Shown here: positions 20,158 through 28,371 of the stretch, piece after piece
How positions within the stretch are numbered: the first letter of the stretch is position 1
Layout of the letters: every line of letters starts with the position of its first letter
NCBI GenBank assembly: GCA_049999765.1
Contig: JBNGIQ010007616.1
Coordinates: 1 to 29,142, forward strand
Length of the DNA stretch: 29,142 nucleotides
Reading direction: 5' to 3'
DNA from: Phaeoceros laevis
Taxonomy: Eukaryota; Anthocerotophyta; Anthocerotopsida; Notothyladales
Program-made: the position numbers and the translations under genes
Notes under the pieces: generated by a model
The model's database searches: none
The model's input: the letters and a program-made list of their open reading frames with translations, nothing else
What the model was told of the DNA's origin: nothing

Positions 20158-21241
20158 CTAGTTACCCTTGAGTCCACTACGAGCTTTTTCCTCCCGCACC
20201 ATGCTCTTCCGATGTGTTGGGTCACGTTTTAGTGCTTCGGCACAATCAACTAAAGCCTCCTTGTATTTCCCGAGACGAAGCCATGCTTCTGCTCTGTTTG
20301 AGTATGCCAACACATACTCGGTGGACAGCTGGGAGTCTGTCCACCCGGAAGCCTTCTCCTCCTTGGAGAATTCGTCACAAGATCTTATGGCATACCCATA
20401 GTGGGCGATCGCTCGTTTAAAATTTCTGTCTGCGAACTGCCGGTTTCCCTCCCTTCGCAGAAAGTCTGGAGGGGCACAAAGGTTGAAACCGTCGTCCAGC
20501 CAACCATCTCCATCGTTTGAGGCACCAGTTGGTCCACCTGTGCCAACATCTTTGCCTGCCTCGGACTCGCCTATTGCCTCTGAAGGAAATGTAGTGACAA
20601 CCTCTACATCCTTTGGGTTCTCCACCCTCAAGGAGATACGTCCATCAGTGGTTGTCATCAGATACGGTTCCTTCACAGCCACCTTCTGGCCAAACCGACA
20701 CTTTTCAACCACATCGTCCGAGTCGTGGCATATCATCATGGCTATTCCTCTTCCGGTGGTATCCTCCAGTACCGTATGTATCACAGTTGCAGTGTATCCA
20801 GGGACACACAATTTGCCATACAGCACATAGCCACGGTGTGTGTGGTCAACCGTCATTTGCCTAAGAAGCACAACAGATGATCGCACTTTAGCTGTAGAGC
20901 GTGACCGGCCGATCCATACGCATACATTGTGCTCAGCCAGAAGTTAGAACCAGATACAACTCGAGCAGCAAATGGCAATTGAACATGAGTTCACAAAACC
21001 AGTAGGGGCAAGAGGAGACGTGCCTGAGCTCAATTTCACGGAGGCTGGAGAGGGGAGCTGTCTGCCGCAATGCCTCAGCGGGGCTTACACCGGGAGGATC
21101 TCGAGTGAGAAAAGGTAGGCCTTGGAACGTATTGCCGCAAGACTTGATGAGACGCTCCTGCTGCCTGTGATAATGCATCACCAGATACTTCTCGAAGTTC
21201 CTGCAGGCCTGTACCGTCTCAGGACCCGGCCGGACATACAT
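20158..21241 (-). CDS. TPR protein resembling the N-terminal half of plant TPR-SET proteins (copy 3)
   Basis: Two exons, 21241-21024 and 20860-20158, give 306 aa. The intron (21023-20861, 163 bp) has an AG|GCACGT donor and a TTAG acceptor. Exon 1 encodes ETVQACRNFEKYLVMHYHRQ and ends SSLREIEL(R). Exon 2 carries the THRGYVLYGKL and VKEPYLMTTTDGRISLRVENP blocks, then TPR helices EGNRQFADRNFKRAIAHYGY and YSNRAEAWLRLGKYKEAL. The Lys-rich linker between the TPRs in copies 1 and 2 is missing by about 30 residues, bringing the TPRs close together. This is the cleanest of the three copies and is probably functional. It lies about 10.1 kb from copy 2, in the same orientation. Confidence 0.75.
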
Positions 21242-22476
21242 CTTGCTGAGTCGGAATAGGGTGGAATGCGCTTGTGTGGTCGTCTCCCAGGATGGCGCGG
21301 CCTCACAGCAAAGTCTCGGAGAACAAACACGCCAAGGCGGGAACCATCCAAGGGGGTTTTGGGGCTTATGCTACCTGTTACTGTAACAGCTCACTGATGA
21401 CCAACGTCAGCCATGCGAGGAGGCGTATAAAGTAGTGATGATGAAGTTATGGGAGCTAGCAAGGGTACTAGACTACTAGTCAGCCTCAAGTGGAATTTCA
21501 GGCCAGGAGGGACAGCTATTGTTGGAGCCTGATCGACTGCCAAATAACAGAAAACGGCGTCATCTCATTCTGCCATCTTAAACTAAAACTTTCCAGCGCA
21601 GGTGCCATCATTAATTTTACCATGTTGATTGAGGGAACTACAGGCCAGCTCCGATCCCACCGTTTGATGAGGCCAGGCACAGGTCTCTGAAAACTTGAGG
21701 GAGATTAAGCTCTGACTAACTCAAAGCAAGAGAAGCTGCTGGAAGTGAGAACTTGTCACATCCAAGCTCAAGCGATCCAAAAACAGCAAACCGATGGCCG
21801 TCGTTGTATTCAACAGAATTCCAATTGTAGCTATAGCCAAGTGCTCATTACAAAAGCTGATATTGCAAACTAGACGCCAATGACTAGCAGTGGACATTCA
21901 TGACTCTCTGATTGAATGGGTTGAGAGACCAGCACTAAAGCACATGTATTTAAGAACTATTTGACTGTTGGCTACAAGCACTGATGGCCATGGTACACCG
22001 AAATGCAAAAAAATTGGCGAACAGGCTTTCAAGAGCACCGGTACCCTGACCTGTTTGATCACGATCTGGTCACAATCCTACCACCGTCCCGTATGATCGG
22101 GACCACAAGGCACAGATCTGACTCTGAACATCCGTCTATCTGGAATTGTGGTGCCCACTAAATTGTGTGAAAACTCCTTTGAAATTCATACAGAATGGCT
22201 TGATTTTCTGTTACTGAAAGATCACCAGGCGTTCAAGCGTTTTGAAGTGTTAGGTGTTCTGGACAGAGAAGGTGAAAAGACTCGTTGGTAGGAACTGTGC
22301 TTCCTTATTTATATGCTGGCTTGATGAGGCAAACTAATCACACCCAGTCACTCGCTAATAGCTGCCTTGTCCATCTTGAACCGCGTGAATGTACGCACTT
22401 GTCAGGAATTCAACAAGTTTGGATGCAGAAAGCTCCATGTCTATAGAGGAGCTGTAGCTCGAAGGAGGAAGACCCT
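21242..22476. other. Upstream flank of TPR copy 3; no gene recognised
   Basis: It contains blocks conserved with the flank of copy 2 (near 21532-21596 and 21898-21950) and the CCAAGGGGGTT-type sequence just upstream of the start region. No open frame with a domain. Candidate promoter elements cannot be resolved from sequence alone. Confidence 0.45.
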
Positions 22477-23374
22477 GTGAAAATGAGCTCCAGGCACATG
22501 TTACCAATGGTCCAAGCACAAGATCCTTTCAAGAGTTGGTATCACACAGTACAGGTTGCTGTCATGAACACTGGTGGCGTATTTGCAATCACAAATTTCT
22601 CAGAAGACCTAACCTGGGAAATTGGGAGCAATCTGAGCATAAAAGTTCTCAAGGCATACATGAGTGCTACCAAGCACAGCCCCTGGGATCCCACGGGCTG
22701 TACAGAACTGCACACTGCCTTGGACTTGCACAGGGGAGAAAAAGTGAGCGCAAGCAGCCTCCAAATACTCAGCGCTAGCTCGATGGAGAGTCGTGAACGT
22801 GGACAGAGAGCTGTTCATCATTGTGCAAGCGTCCGGGATCGACTGGCGGGAGGTACACATCGATTTTAGCGGCTCTGTCACCGACATCTTGAGCTTAACT
22901 GGCTCTCCAGAAGTCCCAATGCTGATTGTGATTCCTGGCTACAGTCTCCAAATCCTTGAGCCCAAGTTGCAAGCTCCGTCGCACGAAGTTAAGCCACTGG
23001 ATGGGCTGGCGCATTCCAGGTCTACAAAGGTCTTCCGCTGCCGATTGCCCCGTGATTTCAAGATACATGGCCAGCGCATCGGCGTTATCCTGGCCAACAG
23101 CTTCCAGGACAACCCGGCGGGGCGACAATTTGAAGTGACAGTCAAGACTTTGACTGGGCAGAGCCTGGTGTTTCAAGTTTCATCAGGGATGTGTGTCAGG
23201 GACCTGAAAGAGCTGGTCCGGGTCCGTCGGGGGGGACATGAGGGCTCGCATGAGCGACCACATTTAACTTGGGCCAGTCGCAAATCGATGGATTCGGATT
23301 CGGTGGTTTTAGGAAGCATAGGGGCTTCCACCTTCTATGCCGGGGAGATAGGCTGGAGTGCTACACCTTTATAA
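22477..23374 (+). pseudogene. Gene with a C-terminal ubiquitin-like segment, split by one frameshift
   Basis: Two adjoining plus-strand frames make sense as one protein of about 300 aa. Frame 1 (from 22477) has YHTVQVAVMNTGGVFAI and ends LDLHRGEKVS. Frame 2 opens at 22748, continues AQAASKYSALARWRVVNVDR, and runs to the stop at 23372-23374. The switch falls at or just after an A5 run (22740-22744), so one inserted or missing base would explain it. Near the C-terminus FEVTVKTLTGQSLVFQV resembles the first two strands of ubiquitin (VKTLTGKxxxxxV), followed by a helix-like MCVRDLKELV. A polyglycine-type ubiquitin tail is absent. The N-terminal half matches nothing I recognise. It may be a functional gene with a sequencing error or a very recent pseudogene. 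Confidence 0.5.
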
Positions 23375-23681
23375 CAAAGTGACACAGGCTCTAGCACATG
23401 CAGTAGTCAAGATTTGCACATGCTTCATATTGGAATATACGGGGAAATGTAGGAGCTTTCATAATAAGTCGGTCCTCAGCACTCCCAGTTGTGCCTCTGA
23501 AGTCCCCAACCTCATGGCTGCCATACTCCGTCAAGATCTTCTCCATAATGTTTTGTAGAGGCACGAAATACATCATCCCATCAACAATCTCACCCTAGGT
23601 CAATTTCCGCCTGATGGATTGCCTTGCTCGTTTGCCTGCTAATAAATTCCACTGGAAGGTACCCTTGGCATGCCGGCTGAC

Positions 23682-24432
23682 GGAAGGACGTTCTCTGAGC
23701 TCCGTTTATGGAGAAGATGTCATCGCTAGAATTAAAATGACAGAGTCGATCAACAAATCTGCCAAGTGACACAGGTGAAGATGATAAGCCGGCCAGCACC
23801 TTCTGAAAGCTTAAAACAACAAAAGCCCTTCCCTGTAGCACCCATGTAAAGCACCAGCTACCTGTCCAGAAGTATGCACCGTAACAATTCTCAGAGTGTT
23901 TCAAACTGAGACGGCATCTCTCATGACTGAAGTGACGACATGCACCTTCAAGGGACACAATCGCGTGAGTAAGGAGAGCGACAATCAGTGGTTTAGGTCC
24001 AAGCTGAAGCAGGGGATTGCATTTTTTAACCTGGGCTACTCACTCCAGGTTCAGTTCGCAGTCGTCCCTACCTGGATGCTCAAAGCTTGCCGTTTGCTTG
24101 CCTGCAGCTGATGACCCGCTTAGACGCAGGTGCAAAGTTCAATCGGGTGTTGAAAGAGTTCACCTACGACGTCCAAGGTCCTTCAGAGAACCATTTTTTG
24201 AAAATTGGCTACCACTTCAACCCTGGATTGAGAGCAATCTTGCCGCAAGTTAGCCTAGCATTTCCCTGATGCTCCTGAGATTGTCTAGGTTTGTGCTGAA
24301 ACGTGGATTGGATTTTTTCGATGCCCGCTGGACTGCTACTGCTGAAAAACTCTGCAATGCTCCACCTACAATTTGGCACCACCAAAGGGATGCAACATCA
24401 GCGGTTTTGGACGCCAGCAGCTGGGAGGCAGG
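23682..24432. repeat. Segmental duplication, copy 1 (partner 28372-29142)
   Basis: From GGAAGGACGT at 23682 to CTGGGAGGCAGGC at 24432 the sequence is nearly the same as 28372-29142, with scattered substitutions and small indels. The plus strand has broken frames (VSKESDNQWFRSKLKQGIAF ...; KEFTYDVQGPSENHFLKIGY) that are open for longer in copy 2. The protein family is not recognised. On the minus strand a conserved frame (VLSFQKVLAGLSSSPVSLGR) is also present in both copies. Confidence 0.9.
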
Positions 24433-24798
24433 CCCACACCCTGGAGCTGGAGGGGAGGTTAAATGTGCCTCCGAGGCAATGGATATGCATAAGCCGCACA
24501 TTTGTGCCGTGCAGTGGCTTAGCAGCCAAGCTACGCCTCGAGCATTTTAGGGTTGTTGATTCGATCTGTCCTACCTCGATCTGTCTTGATTCTCAGCTCA
24601 GAGGTCCTGGAGGTTGACTGTGAAAAAACACGTTGGTTGGCAGGCAATCGCATGGTGCCCTGATGTTCCTGTGTTCTGGACGAATTGAGCAATTTGTCAT
24701 CGAAAACGAAAGTAAGCTTGCAGCTCAAGGTTGTCAGTATTTGCTCGTCTTTATGCTGCGAACGTCTGGGTGACTTATCGAAAAAAATTTAATTGCAG

Positions 24799-26286
24799 TG
24801 ACTGGGAACGTGTTGAGTCTGACTGTCACAAGGCTTTGGAGATTGACAAAAGCTCTGTAAAGGTACGAGTCTCAAAGCGATTTCCAGCATGACTTTGTGC
24901 AAATTCGTCTGTTATTTGCTCCTTAGACTCCGGTTTGCTGAGAAGTTGAAGACTGGACCATGGGCAGGCGCACTACTACCTTGGACTCACTTTGTTGGAG
25001 AAGAAAGATTTTGGGGCAGCAATTAAAAGGCTAGAGAGGGTAATTTCAGTACTTCAGATCTTGCTACTTTACAGAATGTTCTGAGACAAGTGTTACTTTG
25101 AAATTGGATGGTATCTGCTGACAATTTAAACTCACCCTTTACAGAGTACTTTTTAGATTTATCCTTATAGCTTCCATCGAGGGTCCCTCTGAACGCCTTT
25201 ACTGCATGCTAATGCTGTAGAAATTAGAGCTTGGGAGAGTTGGCAAACCGACCAGCTATATTCTGGAGGAGATCTGGCAAGAGCTTGGCAATGCAAAGTT
25301 CAGGAGGTGGAAGCACCAGGCAGATGAACGTGCAGCAAAGTATTCCGTATTGAGGTATTTGAGTCCTTTCTAACCCAGCTGTATTCATGCACCAATGGGT
25401 TTTGGCAGGCCTTTGTCGGTTTGTGCACAAATGGTAATGCACTAGGTCTGACATTGGGGGTGATGTGGGGGATTACAGGCAGTTTTGTAATGAGCTCATT
25501 AAGGCCGAGTATGCCAGAAAGAGTGAGGAATGTCTGTCAAGAGGAAGTGGGGACGAGACGGACACTGAGAATAGAAGTGGCACAGAAAACCAAGGTGGAA
25601 ATGCAGAATCATTGCAGGAAAGTGCAGGGGAAAGGAATCCGGAGCTAGCTAGACTCCAGGAGCGCCAGGAGCGTCTTTAGGGACTGTCAGGACTTCCTGA
25701 TCACTCATTAGATCTACTTCTGGATGACTGTAAGGATACGCCTCCTGGACTGAAGGAAGAGATTCGAATGCTCCAAATTGCCGTGCTAGCGGAGTCTGAA
25801 GGCAATAAACAAAAGCTCCAAATTGCCTTGCCAGCAAAGTCTGAAGACAAGGAACGGAAGCTCCAAAGTCCCTTGGCAGCGATGTCTGAAGACGATGAAG
25901 GAAAGCTTCAAAGTGTCTCTTCAGCGAAGTCTGAAGACAATGCATGTGCAATTGACAATGGCAGCACCAAAGATTCTGGCCTCACAGCTCTTAACAGCGA
26001 AGTTGTTTCATTCAGAAAGGAAAATGAAGATATGATGGTGCAAATTGTCAAAATTGACGAGGTCCTTGAGGGTTAGCAACGGCAGATTACAGAGCTGTAT
26101 TCCAGAATCGATGATCTTGTAGATAGGTTGAAAGGTCTGGGAAAGAACATTCAAGTGAACAAGCAAAAGAAGATTCAAGAGAACATGCTTGTACAGGATG
26201 CTAAGATCGATGATCTTAAACAACAAATGAAAGACCTACAAGCACGGGCTGATGCTTATGACGTAATACAAAGGACGGGCTGATGC
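24799..26286 (+). pseudogene. CHIP-like (TPR/U-box E3 ligase) gene remnant lacking the first TPR and the U-box
   Basis: Exons are inferred at 24799-24862 (DWERVESDCHKALEIDKSSVK), 24968-25039 (AHYYLGLTLLEKKDFGAAIK), 25221-25354 (LELGRVGKPTSYILEEIWQE ...) and from 25479 (QFCNELIKAEYARKSEECLS). All junctions are GT-AG and phase-consistent. The order matches plant CHIP: second and third TPRs, then the helical linker. The expected first TPR exon was not found upstream. The last exon meets TAG at 25678-25680. The same frame continues through four 45-bp repeats, a second TAG (26074-26076) and a coiled-coil-like stretch (QITELYSRIDDLVDRLKGLG). No U-box follows. CHIP normally ubiquitinates Hsp70/Hsp90 clients; this locus cannot encode that activity. 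Confidence 0.75.
25768..25947 (+). repeat. Coding minisatellite, 45 bp x 4
   Basis: Four 45-base units start at 25768, 25813, 25858 and 25903. Each encodes a 15-residue block of the type KLQIALPAKSEDKER. The units diverge (KLQSPLAAMSEDDEG, KLQSVSSAKSEDNAC) but stay in frame. Confidence 0.9.
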
Positions 26287-26334
26287 TTATGACGTAATAC
26301 AAAGGTGGGCTGATGCTAATGACGTAATACAAAG
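26243..26334. repeat. 31-bp tandem repeat, three copies
   Basis: The units 26243-26273, 26274-26304 and 26305-26334 share GGGCTGATGCTTATGACGTA, with small changes in the third. The first lies at the end of the CHIP-like frame (ARADAYDVIQ), and the period of 31 breaks that frame. Confidence 0.92.
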
Positions 26335-26353
26335 GTGCTGCAATGTGGAATCA

Positions 26354-26494
26354 GCCAGAACTTATGCAGAAAATTGCAAGGGAACCAGAAGGAAGCCAGA
26401 ACTTATGCAGAAAATTGCAAGGGAACCAGAAGGAAGCCAGCCAGATGGAATCAGCCAGAACTTATGCAGAAAATTGCAAGGGAACCAGAAGGAA
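26354..26494. repeat. 41-bp repeat, three copies
   Basis: GCCAGAACTTATGCAGAAAA starts at 26354, 26395 and 26454. The first two are directly tandem; the third follows an extra 18 bp. The period of 41 cycles the same bases through all three frames, so the plus frames read MQKIAREPEG, LCRKLQGNQKE and TYAENCKGTRRK in turn. Confidence 0.93.
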
Positions 26495-26499
26495 GCCTG

Positions 26500-27164
26500 A
26501 GGAGAGCTGGAAGACCTATTTCGATGATTGAGAATGCGTGGGGCTTACATATTTGTTTCTGGAAGGAGGACAGATAGAAGGGCGATACAGGCAATCTCAG
26601 GTAAAAGATCTTTTGAAATTTGGACTCACGGGGATGCACTCTGCGGCCCATGAGGCTGAAGCACAAGAGCAAGCTGAAGCAATCCAGAAATTGGACGGGG
26701 TGGACTTTCGGGCCTCGAAGAGGGAGGAAGATCTCTTCTAGTTTTGGAAGAGAAAGGACTCACTACGTTTTTGAACAGCAAGTCTGCCGCTGGGACTGGA
26801 AACAGAGCCCAACCGGCGTCTTTGTGATTTCTGCCAGGATGAAGATTTATGTGGCAGATGATATGGCTGTTGGGCATGCTTTCGTTTGCTCAGCACATGA
26901 TGTAGTTTATTGTGGACTATTTGATAATTTTTCAGATATCATTTGTCATCTTAGTTCACAAGGACTGCATTTGGTATATCTTTCTGTTTTTAGTGTCCCA
27001 TGATTATATTACATGGTCTTGGCAGCTTAAAGTTGTTTTAGGGGTCAGGGACTATACGGGACTTCTACAGGGGATAATGCAGCGCAGACTGATATGTCTG
27101 CTTCCTCATGATTTCTGGTAAGATATTCAGTTGTAGGCGCAATTTTGTTTTTATGAGTCTCATG
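26500..27164. other. No gene recognised
   Basis: Several plus-strand frames of 60-130 codons overlap with no recognisable domain. The 3' end (about 27130-27171) is T-rich and ends ATGATACAG, which could be an acceptor site for the PPR remnant that follows. Confidence 0.4.
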
Positions 27165-27180
27165 ATACAGGGTGGCGCTG

Positions 27181-27226
27181 TGGTGGGCACCTGCCTGGTG
27201 GACTGGTGGGCACCTGCCTGGTGGAC
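27181..27226. repeat. 23-bp tandem duplication
   Basis: TGGTGGGCACCTGCCTGGTG starts at 27181 and 27204. The period of 23 shifts the PPR frame. Confidence 0.92.
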
Positions 27227-27300
27227 ATGTATGCAAAATGTGGTGAGCTGGAAGACGCACGCCAGGTTTTTGACAGCATGGACACAAAGGATGTGGTGAC

Positions 27301-27446
27301 ATGGACAGCCCGGATTGCTGGGCATGGTGCTTGTGATGAAGGTCGCAAGGCACCAGCTTGTTTTGCACCACACATGGACAGCCCTGATTGCTGGGTATGG
27401 TGCTTGTGATGAAGGTCGCAAGGCACTAGCTTGTTTTCAGGAAATG
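27301..27446. repeat. 73-bp tandem duplication within a PPR repeat
   Basis: ATGGACAGCC starts at 27301 and 27374. The copies differ at about four to six positions, so it is not a very recent or assembly-made copy. The period of 73 puts the second copy in another frame; each copy reads IAGYGACDEGRKA or close to it. Confidence 0.9.
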
Positions 27447-27812
27447 TTAGTTGCATGTATTCATCCTGATGATGTTACTTGTACTTGCCTTCTAGTAGCA
27501 TGCAGTCATGAGGGACTGGTCCACGAGGGTCGCAAACACTTGGATTCCATAGCTGAACAGCATGGCATCAAACCAACTATTGAGCATTACATCTGCATGA
27601 TTGATCTTCTTGCGCGTGCTGGCCAATTAGATGAGGCAGAGAAGAAGGCCAAGTACTGTGGTGTGCTTAGACGTCGTTGTTGAATGCCTGCAAACGTCAC
27701 GGGGATATAGAGAGGGCTGTGTGGTGTCTCGAAAGCATTGTTAGGCTAGAGCCTCAAATGGCTCGCATAGTATGTGCTCATGGCCAATGCCTACGCAAAT
27801 GCGAGTAGGTGG

Positions 27813-27986
27813 ACCGACGTAGACAGGATTGAAACACAGAGAAGGGCAGCAGGAGCTAACACGAAACCTGCAGTGGCGTACACAGATTTCTGGTGGGAGA
27901 CCGATGTAGACAGGATTGAAACACAGAGAAGGGCAGCATGAGCTAACAAGAAAACTGCAGTGGCGTACACAGATTTCTGGTGGGAG
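27813..27986. repeat. 87-bp tandem duplication covering the KPAxA motif
   Basis: ACCGACGTAGACAGGATTGA at 27813 recurs with one change at 27900. The period of 87 keeps the frame. The first unit encodes KPAVA and the second KTAVA plus an in-frame TGA. Confidence 0.93.
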
Positions 27987-28371
27987 AACGGAGAAAAGAT
28001 CTTGCGCTTTAGGTAGAGAGCACAAATGCACGTGTGAAGCAGGAAGGAGGCCACGTATCTCACACAAAGTTGGTGTTGAAGCCACTCAGTCAGAAGGAAA
28101 AGGAAGATGTGCTTTGTGGGCACGCGGAGAAGCTAGCTCAGACGTTTGGTCTGTTGAACACTCCGAGTGGGACACCTCTGGTGGTAACGAAGAATCTACG
28201 CATGTGCAGTGAGTGCCACAGCTCCTCTGAAATCATGTCAAGGCCTGAACAGAGAGACATTGTGGTAAGGATGGGTACCGTGTGCATCGATTCGCAAACG
28301 GGCGTTGCAGTTGCAAGGGACGACCGTGAGAATACTGAAGATCTAGCCAGTGCTCAGGTGTGTGTGCGAGA

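Larger units (their letters stand above)
27165..28340 (+). pseudogene. DYW:KP-class PPR editing-factor pseudogene (last PPRs, E region and DYW:KP domain)
   Basis: Recognisable in order: a PPR unit (TCLVDMYAKCGELEDARQVF, TKDVVTWTA), ACFQEMLVACIHPDDVTCTC, IEHYICMIDLLARAGQLDEA, a short E motif, VLMANAYANASRWTDVDRIE, then NTKPAVAYTDFWWENGEKIL with the KPAxA motif. After a frameshift come LVLKPLSQKEKEDVLCGHAE (HxE catalytic motif), VTKNLRMCSECH (CxxC) and QRDIVVR. After one more missing base comes DGYRVHRFANGRCSCKGRP and stop (28338-28340). KPAxA and the GRP end are hallmarks of DYW:KP proteins, associated with U-to-C editing in hornworts, ferns and some lycophytes. Lesions: 23-bp and 73-bp out-of-frame duplications, an 87-bp duplication whose second copy has a TGA and KTAVA, a stop in the PG-box region, and one frameshift near 28265. 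The deaminase residues remain; the gene is dead as read. Confidence 0.85.

Noticed and set aside
23590-23958. 122-codon minus frame shared with 28233-28595
   Set aside because: It lies opposite the duplicated segment; it is only partly conserved, matches no family, and cannot be told apart from a shadow frame.
24330-24420. LCNAPPTIWHHQRDA resembling the first TPR of CHIP (LCPNxPxYWxNRA)
   Set aside because: Only a handful of matching residues, no usable splice site to the 24799 exon, and the sequence belongs to the duplicated unidentified segment.
26243-26334. Three TGACGTAAT words resembling bZIP/CRE sites
   Set aside because: They are copies made by a 31-bp tandem repeat at the end of a decayed coding frame, so clustering is not evidence of a regulatory element.
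26243-26494. Regularly spaced repeats as a CRISPR array
   Set aside because: Repeats are directly tandem without unique spacers and lie in eukaryotic spliced-gene context.
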